Assembly: GCA_964471535.1 (NCBI GenBank)
Contig: CAYYHA010000241.1
Span: 1-6,457 of the forward strand
DNA length: 6,457 bases
Reading direction: 5' to 3'
Source: CAYYHA01 sp964471535
GTDB lineage: Bacteria; Myxococcota; Myxococcia; SLRQ01
Shown: one piece after another, positions 1 to 5,454 of the stretch
Layout: the number at the start of each line of letters is the position of its first letter
Position numbering within the stretch: position 1 is the stretch's first letter
The notes under the pieces: model-generated
What the model was told of the DNA's origin: nothing
What the model saw: the letters and a program-made list of their open reading frames with translations, nothing else
Database searches by the model: none
Made by a program: the position numbers and the translations under genes

Positions 1-3
1 CGG

Positions 4-18
4 GCCCCCGTCGGGGGC
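4..18 (-). terminator. Possible terminator hairpin after the lipoprotein gene
   Basis: A short perfect inverted repeat (GCCCCC, loop GTC, GGGGGC; 6 bp stem, 3 nt loop) starts 8 bases past the stop codon of the minus-strand lipoprotein gene. The position suits a transcription terminator. No T-tract can be seen before the window ends, and G/C runs form such hairpins by chance in DNA this GC-rich, so the call is weak. Confidence 0.25.
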
Positions 19-25
19 GGAGGGG

Positions 26-673
26 TCAGGGCGCTGCGATCTCCAGGGGCAGGACCAGGTCCTCCAGCGCCCGGCCGTCGGCCGCCGTGACCTGGTCGGA
101 ACGCTCCCCCTCGATGCGCACCTCGTAGTGTGCACCGGGGTGCGCCTCGGCCCCGGGTGCAATGCGGATCCAGGTCCCCCCGGGCTCGGCGCGGCCCGGG
201 CCCCGGGTGAGGACGGGGCCGCTCTCGATCGTGGCCGGGACGAGCCGGCCGTCTGGACCGGCGAGGCGCACTCGGTAGTCGTCGAGGCGCTCGAGGGTCT
301 CGAGGCGCAGGGCGGCGCCGGCCGGGAGCACCAGCGGGGCCGTGCCCGGGTCGATGCGGGTCGGAGCCGATCCTTTCGGCGGAAGGACCTCGATGGCCAC
401 GAGATCGATGTGCCGGTCCCCGGGATCCCCGGCGGGTTCCGGGACCGGGCCAGACGTGGGCCGCTGCGTGGCGTTCGCACCGCCGCGGTCCTCGGCTGCC
501 GCACCGGCCGCGCCGGTCGCCCGCCCAGCCGTCCCGCCGTTTCCGCTGGCGTCGTCGCACCCGACGACGAGGAGCGCGGCGAGCGCGAGTCCCGCGAGGG
601 TCGGGACCGGCGGTCTGCGGCCAGGCCTACCAGGGAACGGGCCAGCTCGTCGCGCGCTTCGCTGCTGCAGCAT
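26..673 (-). CDS. Small exported lipoprotein with Gly/Ala/Pro linker and Ig-like C-terminal region
   Basis: Predicted lipoprotein of 215 residues. A basic N-terminus (several Arg within residues 5-20) is followed by a hydrophobic stretch (about 25-38) ending in the lipobox V-V-G-C, with Cys39 as the acylated residue. Residues 40 and 41 are Asp; in enterobacteria Asp at +2 favours retention in the inner membrane, but that rule does not hold in all phyla. Residues 42-86 are a low-complexity Gly/Ala/Pro/Thr linker. Residues 88-215 alternate hydrophobic and charged residues as in a beta-sandwich. The pattern 'PGAHYEVRIEG...D..GRALED' resembles the end of Big_5/SbsA-type Ig-like domains; this is a resemblance, not a firm assignment. 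The ATG at 673 was chosen over an in-frame GTG at 685; neither has a good Shine-Dalgarno. The gene stands alone behind a gap of about 360 bases and ends in TGA. Function unknown. Confidence 0.75.
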   Translation of the reverse strand: MLQQRSARRAGPFPGRPGRRPPVPTLAGLALAALLVVGCDDASGNGGTAGRATGAAGAAAEDRGGANATQRPTSGPVPEPAGDPGDRHIDLVAIEVLPPKGSAPTRIDPGTAPLVLPAGAALRLETLERLDDYRVRLAGPDGRLVPATIESGPVLTRGPGRAEPGGTWIRIAPGAEAHPGAHYEVRIEGERSDQVTAADGRALEDLVLPLEIAAP

Positions 674-1033
674 GCTCGCGCACACTCTACGCGGCCGTGG
701 CGCTGCTCGGAAGCCGTCGTGCGCCGGGCGAAGCGGCGTCGCGGTCGCGCGCCGGACGCGGCGTGCGCCGCCGCAGGCGCCAGAGGCTGCGTCCGATAAG
801 ATACATTATGTCAACTAGATACGGGGGCCCTTTGTTGCTGCCAAACACCGCACCGGCAGGCGCCGGCGCCCTGCCTCCCCGGTGGCGCGGCTGTGCTGCC
901 GGCGCCTCCCCTGACCCCCACCCGCGGCAGCGTCCGGGTGCACCGGCGGGCGACACCGCCCCGCGCCGGCACGGGGTCCCCGCTCTGCCGTGGTCCGGTG
1001 GGGCACGCAGCCGGGCCCCCGGCGGCGCGGCGG
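674..1033. other. Non-coding gap containing a dif-like site
   Basis: This gap separates the 3' end of the propeller/thioredoxin gene from the start of the small lipoprotein gene, both on the minus strand. Open frames here give only Arg/Pro/Ala-rich composition with no domain or start signal, so I call none. Visible contents are an AT-rich island at about 789-822 (the dif-like site), a perfect 12-base palindrome GGCGCCGGCGCC at 859-870 inside a larger imperfect stem (GGCAGG at 855-860, CCTGCC at 870-875), and G/C hairpins with tiny loops near 972-982 and 1011-1022 just past the thioredoxin stop. None has a T-tract. I see no convincing promoter for the lipoprotein gene. Confidence 0.55.
789..816 (+). 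other. dif: Candidate dif site (XerC/XerD recombination site)
   Basis: A 28-base AT-rich element with the 11-6-11 architecture of dif. The left arm is GCGTCCGATAA (789-799), the spacer is GATACA (800-805), and the right arm is TTATGTCAACT (806-816). From memory, the XerD-type arm is TTATGTTAAAT in E. coli dif (9 of 11 identical) and TTATGTAAACT in B. subtilis dif (10 of 11). The left arm keeps the inner ATAA that faces TTAT across the spacer and diverges outward, as XerC arms usually do between phyla. It lies in a gap between genes and stands out from the GC-rich surroundings, as dif sites do in GC-rich chromosomes. Known role: XerC/XerD resolve chromosome dimers at dif, activated by FtsK at the division septum. 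It could instead be a plasmid or integrative-element Xer site. No second copy is visible in the window. Confidence 0.7.
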
Positions 1034-2068
1034 CTACGGGGACCGGAGCTCACCCGCAGCGTGCCCACCTCGTGTCGTGGCGAGGCGGGCCCCGGAAAGG
1101 GATGGCTCGACGTCGCTCGTGGGCCCGGGAGCCGAGCGCACCTCGGCCCGGTCCAACCAGCGGGGATCCACGGGGCCAGCAAAGCCCCGCAGCAGCCGAC
1201 CGCTTGGGTCGTAGAGGCAGGTCGTGGGGACTTTGAACTCCGCACCGCGCCGCCGGAGCGCGTCCGCGCCGAGCTGCAGCCCCGCCTCCGGCAGGCCGAG
1301 GCGCCGGGCCGCCCGCGCCGCCGCCCGCGGATCCTCATCGAGGAAGACCGTTCGCAGCACCGCCCCCGAGCGCCGAGCCCAGGCGAGGAGCGCGGGCAGC
1401 TCCCGGCGGCACGGCTCGCACCAGCTCGCCCAGAAGCTCAGGACGACGGGCCGCCCTTCCGGCCAGCTCGGTGCTTTGCCGAGGTCGCGGGCGAGCGCCC
1501 CTCGATCGCAGGGGGCCCGTATCGGCCCTGGGGGCCCCAGCGGTAAAGGCGGCGGCCGGGGCGCGATGGACAGCTCCGGCGCCGGGTCGCGCCGCACGAC
1601 CACGAGGTGGCCCGCGGGCACCTGGGCCTCCGCGGTCCGCCCGTCGGGGAAGCCCACCCGCAGCCACTGCGGCCCTCCGTCCTCGGGTGCAGGGACGAGG
1701 ATGCGCGGCGGATCCTGGGCCAAGAAGCCCACGCCGACGGTGATGGGAATGCGCTCCCATCGCCCCCCCGCCGGAACCTCGACCCAGGCCCCCGCCGCTT
1801 GCTGCGTCGTCTGGAAGCGCACCTCCACGCTGGGCGCGGAGGGACCGTCGTTGCGATAGATGCGCAGCTTCGGCGTGTTGTAGGCGCGCAGCACCAGGTC
1901 CAGGTCCCCGTCGCCGTCCAGATCGGCGATGGCCAGCGCACGAGAATCGGTGATCGAATCGACGCCCAGGATGGGCGCCACGTCCACGTAACGCGGCTCC
2001 CCCGGGACCTCCATGAAGAGGCGGTCCCGCTCGCGCCCCGAGAAGCTCATGTTTTCGGGCGCGCTCAT
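1034..2068 (-). CDS. Downstream segment: last VCBS repeat, ASPIC/UnbV domain and TlpA-like thioredoxin domain
   Basis: Open frame of 344 codons, ending in TAG. Residues 49-73 are a VCBS/FG-GAP repeat (DLDGDGDLDL, then a YRND strand). Residues about 82-160 match the ASPIC/UnbV domain (a GAWVEV strand, GVGFLAQDPPR, LRVGFPDGR, VPAGHLVVV). Residues about 188-310 form a thioredoxin fold of the TlpA/ResA type, with VVLSFWASW leading to the active site WCEPC (Cys217, Cys220) and the cis-proline in KVPTT (Pro281). The CXXC motif predicts a thiol-disulfide oxidoreductase, extracytoplasmic if the protein is exported. Alone, the segment has no signal peptide and starts inside the propeller, and its ATG has no good Shine-Dalgarno. 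The family-like SFSG.ER.RLF motif straddles the start, and 24 coding-like codons precede it. I therefore read it as the C-terminal part of the upstream frame, cut off by one TGA, rather than a separate gene. Confidence 0.8.
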   Translation of the reverse strand: MSAPENMSFSGRERDRLFMEVPGEPRYVDVAPILGVDSITDSRALAIADLDGDGDLDLVLRAYNTPKLRIYRNDGPSAPSVEVRFQTTQQAAGAWVEVPAGGRWERIPITVGVGFLAQDPPRILVPAPEDGGPQWLRVGFPDGRTAEAQVPAGHLVVVRRDPAPELSIAPRPPPLPLGPPGPIRAPCDRGALARDLGKAPSWPEGRPVVLSFWASWCEPCRRELPALLAWARRSGAVLRTVFLDEDPRAAARAARRLGLPEAGLQLGADALRRRGAEFKVPTTCLYDPSGRLLRGFAGPVDPRWLDRAEVRSAPGPTSDVEPSLSGARLATTRGGHAAGELRSP

Positions 2069-2111
2069 CAGTGCCGGTGAGAATTCCTTGACGCCCGAGA
2101 CCTCGGGCTGC

Positions 2112-2130
2112 GACGCCAGAACCAGGCGCC
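2112..2130 (-). promoter_or_regulatory. Hairpin downstream of the in-frame TGA, SECIS-like in position
   Basis: Read on the minus strand, ten bases after the TGA comes GGCGCC, a 7-base loop UGGUUCU, then GGCGUC: a 6 bp stem with one G-U pair. The apical loop begins 17 bases past the TGA and has G as its second base. Bacterial SECIS elements are loosely defined stem-loops immediately 3' of the UGA, with the apical loop about 16-37 bases away and a G among its first loop bases; this hairpin just fits. The stem is short and such hairpins are common in GC-rich coding DNA, so this is a weak candidate. Confidence 0.2.
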
Positions 2131-2140
2131 AGTAGGGGAT

Positions 2141-2143
2141 TCA
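2141..2143 (-). other. In-frame TGA codon (stop, error, or possible selenocysteine)
   Basis: Codon 553 of the propeller/thioredoxin frame, between IEDF and IPYWRLV. It lies in the segment linking the sixth and seventh VCBS repeats. TGA ends guaA directly after its conserved C-terminus and also ends the small lipoprotein gene, so TGA is a stop codon in this genome. Confidence 0.9.
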
Positions 2144-3799
2144 GAAGTCCTCGATGGCCTCGGTCGTCAGGAAGCCGCAGGGAGCTGCAAGCTCCACCGA
2201 GCCGCGAAGATCCACGTCCACGAAGCGGGCGCTCCAGCCCCAGCCCCCTTCGGCGACGCCCCGCGCCGCGGCCTCCTCGTGGAAGACGAGATCGCCCTGC
2301 CCCATCCACAGCGTGTTCCCGGAGGCCCCGCGGATCATGCGGTCGCGCGCCGGGTGGTCGAGGGGCAGGAAGTAGCCGAGGCGCGTGCCCGCCTTCGACT
2401 CCATGTTGGTGAAGTAGAGATCGAGGTAGCCGTTGCGATCGAGATCGCGCACGTCGATCCCCATGCCGTTGCCCCGCTCCCCGCCCGGTCCCGCCGCCTC
2501 TCCCACCTCCACGAAGCGGCTGCCGAGGTTCAGGTAGATGCGCTTCGGACCGAAGTCGTCGGCGGTCACGAGTTCGGGGCGGCCGTCCCCGCTCAAGTCC
2601 ACCAACAAGCCGGCGTTGGTCCACCGATCGTCGGCGACCCCCCAGGCCTTCGCGCGGTTCGCAAAGCGCCATCCTCCCCGATTCACGAGGAGGAGATCGG
2701 GCCGTCCCCCCCGTGCGTCGAGGAAGTTGTCCGCCTCGTCACCCCGTGTCCATTCGTGTCGCGAGTAGTTGGAGACGTGGAGATCCAGGTCTCCATCCCC
2801 GTCGATGTCCCCCGCCGCCAGATGGGCGAAGGCGCCCCGCCATGACCGTGCCAGCACGCGGCGTCGCCAGCGGTGTTGACCGCGGTTCTCGTAGGCCACC
2901 ACCTCACCCGGGCGGCCGCGCCCGGCTCGGTTCGCGACCACGATGTCCTCGTTCCCGTCGCCATCGAGGTCGGCGAAGAGGACGCCCCGGGCGTTGCCCG
3001 CGTCGGCGACTCCAAGGGCCCGGCCCTGCTCCACGAAGTGCCCCTTCCCGTCGTTGAGGAGGAGGAGGTTGGCGCCATCGGCGCCCACGTAGAGGTCGAG
3101 ATCCCCATCCCCGTCCGCGTCCCCAACGGCCACACTCCCTCGATCGAACTCGGCCTGCGTGAAGTGCTCCGCCGGCCGCTCTCGAAAGCGCCGAGGCACT
3201 CCGACCTCCGCCGTCACATCCCTGAAGCGCCGCCAGGGGGCGAAGACGAGGAGGCGCGGCTCGAAGTCGAGCGCCGTGATGCGCCAGGCGCCACGTTGCA
3301 AGGCGAAGTCCATCGTCACCAGGCCGGTGTCCAGGACGGGACGCCCGTCGGGCGCCCAACCGGCCAGGCGGAGTTGCACCCGGCCCCGGGCCACCTTCGG
3401 TTTATCCCGGGAGACGGCGAAGCGGATCAACCCTGCCTTGCAGCGCTCGCGCATGGCGACCTCTGCGAAGAGGACCTCCAGGCGCCGCGCCGCTTCTTCG
3501 GCGCTCACCGTCTCGAGGCCCGCGGGCACGCGGCGCTGTGACGAGAGCGAGGGGCTGCGTCGCTCGGGGCCGAGCCCGCCAAAGGTCGAGATGCGGACGG
3601 CCCCGGCGAAAAGCGGCTGCACAGCGCGTCCATCGCGCATCAACGCCGGGCAGAAGCGGCGCTTCAGCATCGTCTCAACCGCCCCGCTCTCGACTTCCCA
3701 GCGGTCGAGGTCCTCGTCCGGCGCCCGGCCTCCGGGAAGGGACACGTTCGGAGGAAAGTGCGAGACCGCTGCCGCCAGGATCAACGAAACGATGGCCAT
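2141..3799 (-). CDS. VCBS/FG-GAP beta-propeller protein, upstream segment ending at the in-frame TGA
   Basis: Open frame of 552 codons. Residues 1-13 (MAIVSLILAAAVS) look like a short signal peptide, though without a basic n-region. Residues about 95-185 (an EEAARRLEVLF helix, then strands around RVQLRLAGW, TMDFAL and WRITALDFE) look like an NTF2-like domain, by impression only. After FRDVTAEVGV (192-201), which introduces the propeller, VCBS/FG-GAP repeats with D-x-D-G-D-G calcium loops begin at about residues 228, 278, 331, 401 and 452. A degenerate sixth (DVDLRGSVEL, 528) has lost most of the ligand Asp. Such CRTAC1-like propellers are usually extracytoplasmic and bind calcium; their substrates are mostly unknown. 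The ATG is the first start codon after guaA's stop, which lies in the same frame 12 codons upstream, and a GAGGG sits 6 bases before it. The protein stops before its last blade, so the gene probably continues past the TGA. Confidence 0.85.
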   Translation of the reverse strand: MAIVSLILAAAVSHFPPNVSLPGGRAPDEDLDRWEVESGAVETMLKRRFCPALMRDGRAVQPLFAGAVRISTFGGLGPERRSPSLSSQRRVPAGLETVSAEEAARRLEVLFAEVAMRERCKAGLIRFAVSRDKPKVARGRVQLRLAGWAPDGRPVLDTGLVTMDFALQRGAWRITALDFEPRLLVFAPWRRFRDVTAEVGVPRRFRERPAEHFTQAEFDRGSVAVGDADGDGDLDLYVGADGANLLLLNDGKGHFVEQGRALGVADAGNARGVLFADLDGDGNEDIVVANRAGRGRPGEVVAYENRGQHRWRRRVLARSWRGAFAHLAAGDIDGDGDLDLHVSNYSRHEWTRGDEADNFLDARGGRPDLLLVNRGGWRFANRAKAWGVADDRWTNAGLLVDLSGDGRPELVTADDFGPKRIYLNLGSRFVEVGEAAGPGGERGNGMGIDVRDLDRNGYLDLYFTNMESKAGTRLGYFLPLDHPARDRMIRGASGNTLWMGQGDLVFHEEAAARGVAEGGWGWSARFVDVDLRGSVELAAPCGFLTTEAIEDF

Positions 3800-3805
3800 G
3801 GATCG

Positions 3806-3810
3806 CCCTC
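3806..3810 (-). promoter_or_regulatory. Shine-Dalgarno GAGGG for the propeller gene
   Basis: GAGGG ends 6 bases before the ATG at 3799. It fixes the start, because no other ATG, GTG or TTG lies in frame between this ATG and the guaA stop. Confidence 0.6.
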
Positions 3811-3813
3811 GGG

Positions 3814-3835
3814 GGCCGGGGCGCGGGGCCCGGCC
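3814..3835 (-). terminator. Intercistronic hairpin directly after the guaA stop
   Basis: GGCCGGG and CCCGGCC form a perfect 7 bp stem with an 8-base loop. It fills most of the 36 bases between the guaA stop and the propeller start, just upstream of the GAGGG ribosome site. There is no T-tract, so a full rho-independent terminator is unlikely. It could lower downstream expression or protect the guaA mRNA end. Chance formation is possible given the base composition. Confidence 0.3.
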
Positions 3836-5389
3836 TCATTCCCACTCGATGGTAGCAGGAGGCTTGGATGAAATGTCGTAGGCCACCCGATTGATGCCGC
3901 GGACCTCGTTGATGATCCGGGTAGAGACGCGCGCGAGCACCTCATGGGGGAGGCGCGACCAGTCGGCGGTCATGCCGTCGGTGCTGCTCACCGCGCGCAC
4001 CACGCAGGCGTTCTCGTAGCTGCGCTCGTCGCCCATGACCCCGACGCTGCGTACTGGCAGCAGCACCACAAAGCCCTGCCACACCGCGTCGTAGAGCCCG
4101 GCGGCACGCAGCTCCTCCTGCAGGATGGCATCCGCCTCGCGGAGGACCTCGCAGCGCTCCTTCGTCACCTCGCCCAGGATGCGGACCGCGAGCCCCGGTC
4201 CGGGAAAGGGCCAGCGCCCCACGATGCGCTCCGGGAGTCCGAGCACGCGGCCAAGCTCCCGGACCTCGTCCTTGAAGAGCTCGCGCAACGGCTCGACGAG
4301 CTCGAGGTTCATCCGTTCGGGCAGCCCGCCCACGTTGTGGTGGCTCTTGATCGTCGCGCTGGGTCCCCTCACCGAGACGGATTCGATCACGTCGGGGTAG
4401 AGCGTGCCTTGTGCAAGGAATCGTGCGTCCTCGATCTCTGCGGCGGCCTCCTCGAAGACTTCGATGAAGATCCGGCCGATGGTCTTGCGCTTCTGTTCGG
4501 GGTCGGTGACCCCCGCGAGCGCCGAGAGGAAGCGCTCTTGGGCGTCGACCACCTTCAGCGGCACATGGAAGCGATCGCCGAAGACCTCCTCCACCTCGGC
4601 GACTTCATTCTTCCGCAGGAGGCCATTGTCGACGAAGATGCACTGCAGCCGGTCGCCGATGGCGCGGTGGAGCAAGGCGGCGGTCACCGAGGAGTCCACG
4701 CCGCCTGAGAGCCCACAGATCACCCGCGCCTCGCCGATCTGATCTTCGAGCGCGGGGAGCGTGGCATCGAGGAACGCCTGCATCGTCCAGTCGTCGGCGC
4801 AGCCACAGACCTTCCGCAGGAAGTTGCGGAGCAGCTCCGCGCCGCGAGGGGTGTGATGCACCTCGGGGTGAAACTGCAGGCCGTAGAGGCGCCGCGTCGG
4901 GTCGCCCACGGCGGCAAACGGCGCGCTCTCGGTGTGCCCGAAGACCTCGAAGCCCGGCGGAAGCGCCTCCACCCGATCGCCGTGGCTCATCCACACGTCG
5001 AGGGAGTCACCCGCTTCGAAGTGCGCAAAGAGATCCCGCGCACGGTCCACCACCACCTGCGCAGGCCCGTACTCGCGCTCCGCCGCCGGCGCCACGCCTC
5101 CGCCGAGGAGATGGGTGAGGACCTGCAGGCCGTAGCAGATGCCCAGGACCGGCACCCCGAGATCGAGGAGGCCAGGATCCGGCTTCGGCGCATCTGGTTC
5201 GAGGACGCTGCGTGGGCCGCCAGACAGGATAATGCCACAGGGCGCAAAGGCACGGACCGCGTCGACGGAGATCCGGTAGGGGTGGATCTCGCAGTAGACC
5301 CGTTCCTCGCGAACTCGGCGGGCGATGAGCTGCGTGTATTGGGAGCCGAAGTCGAGGATGAGGATCCGCTCGCGGGCCGGTGTCGCCAT
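3836..5389 (-). CDS. guaA: GMP synthase (glutamine-hydrolysing)
   Basis: Complete 517-residue GMP synthase (E. coli enzyme about 525). It converts XMP to GMP using ATP and glutamine-derived ammonia, the last step of de novo guanine nucleotide synthesis, in the cytoplasm. The N-terminal class I glutamine amidotransferase domain opens with ILILDFGSQYTQLIARR. Its triad is visible: Cys85 in GICYG, His174 and Glu176 in LQFHPEV. The ATP pyrophosphatase domain has its P-loop SGGVDSS at 228-234, followed by FVDNGLLR and KSHHNVGGLP. The C-terminal dimerisation domain has PFPGPGLAVRILGE and RSVGVMGD and ends in the conserved KPPATIEWE. All key residues are present. The ATG at 5389 gives the usual short lead before the first strand; an in-frame ATG at 5446 would add 19 residues unlike the family. 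No strong Shine-Dalgarno is visible. guaB is not adjacent in this window; guaA leads a probable operon with the propeller gene. Confidence 0.97.
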   Translation of the reverse strand: MATPARERILILDFGSQYTQLIARRVREERVYCEIHPYRISVDAVRAFAPCGIILSGGPRSVLEPDAPKPDPGLLDLGVPVLGICYGLQVLTHLLGGGVAPAAEREYGPAQVVVDRARDLFAHFEAGDSLDVWMSHGDRVEALPPGFEVFGHTESAPFAAVGDPTRRLYGLQFHPEVHHTPRGAELLRNFLRKVCGCADDWTMQAFLDATLPALEDQIGEARVICGLSGGVDSSVTAALLHRAIGDRLQCIFVDNGLLRKNEVAEVEEVFGDRFHVPLKVVDAQERFLSALAGVTDPEQKRKTIGRIFIEVFEEAAAEIEDARFLAQGTLYPDVIESVSVRGPSATIKSHHNVGGLPERMNLELVEPLRELFKDEVRELGRVLGLPERIVGRWPFPGPGLAVRILGEVTKERCEVLREADAILQEELRAAGLYDAVWQGFVVLLPVRSVGVMGDERSYENACVVRAVSSTDGMTADWSRLPHEVLARVSTRIINEVRGINRVAYDISSKPPATIEWE

Positions 5390-5416
5390 GGCGGCACATA
5401 TCGCAATCGCCGACGT

Positions 5417-5445
5417 TTGACACAAGCCCCCGATTCCCATACGCA
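5417..5445 (+). promoter_or_regulatory. Possible promoter for the plus-strand lipoprotein gene in the divergent gap
   Basis: The 65-base gap between guaA and the divergent lipoprotein gene holds a perfect -35 hexamer TTGACA (5417-5422). The best-spaced -10 options are poor (TACGCA at 17 bases, CATACG at 15). A start site near 5452 would make an ATG at 5455 almost leaderless, hinting that translation may begin at a later GTG (5470, 5476 or 5488). On the minus strand a weak pair TTGTGT, 17 bases, GATATG ends just before the guaA ATG and would give a leaderless message. Both are tentative. Confidence 0.3.
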
Positions 5446-5454
5446 TTTCGCGTG

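Larger units (their letters stand above)
1034..3799 (-). other. Single 921-codon gene interrupted by one in-frame TGA: propeller-ASPIC/UnbV-thioredoxin
   Basis: The frames at 2141-3799 and 1034-2068 share one reading frame: 552 codons, TGA, 24 codons, 344 codons. The 24 bridging codons have G or C in the third position in about 20 cases, like the flanks, and include an aromatic YWR stretch. Six VCBS repeats precede the TGA and one follows, so the joined protein would have the seven blades typical of such propellers, then ASPIC/UnbV (about residues 659-737) and thioredoxin (WCEPC at 793-797, cis-Pro 858). It may be a recent nonsense mutation or base error (TGG to TGA is one change), or a Sec codon. 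If the TGA is a stop in vivo, the product lacks the last blade and the oxidoreductase domain, and the locus is a pseudogene or makes a shortened protein. That the two parts belong together is well supported; the meaning of the TGA is open. Confidence 0.75.

Noticed and set aside
812..817. TTGACA-like -35 box on the minus strand inside the AT-rich island (read from about 814 to 809)
   Set aside because: No -10 hexamer lies at 16-18 bases, and the sequence is better explained as the XerD arm of a dif-like site.
687..956. Small minus-strand frame of 89 codons across the gap
   Set aside because: It reads straight through the dif-like site and has no start signal or recognisable features.
893..1546. 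Plus-strand frames over the gap and the thioredoxin domain
   Set aside because: Composition is typical of antisense frames in GC-rich DNA, and they run opposite a recognised thioredoxin domain.
2141..2143. Genome-wide reassignment of TGA to tryptophan
   Set aside because: TGA ends guaA exactly at the conserved IEWE terminus and also ends the small lipoprotein gene.
1335..2672. Long minus-strand frame of 445 codons overlapping the propeller/thioredoxin gene
   Set aside because: It is a shadow frame: Arg/Gly/Pro-rich, without domains, and overlapping clear VCBS repeats and the ASPIC/UnbV region in another frame.
2295..3741. KOPS-like octamers (GGGCAGGG on minus at 2295-2302, GGGAAGGG on plus at 3734-3741) as support for dif polarity
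   Set aside because: There are only two, they point in opposite directions, and the E. coli motif may not apply to this lineage.
5390..5446. N-terminal extension of guaA to the ATG at 5446
   Set aside because: The 19 extra residues have no counterpart in the family, and the ATG at 5389 gives the usual lead before the first strand.
5380..5454. Lipoprotein start at the in-frame GTG at 5380
   Set aside because: It would overlap the guaA start and push the signal peptide even further from the N-terminus.
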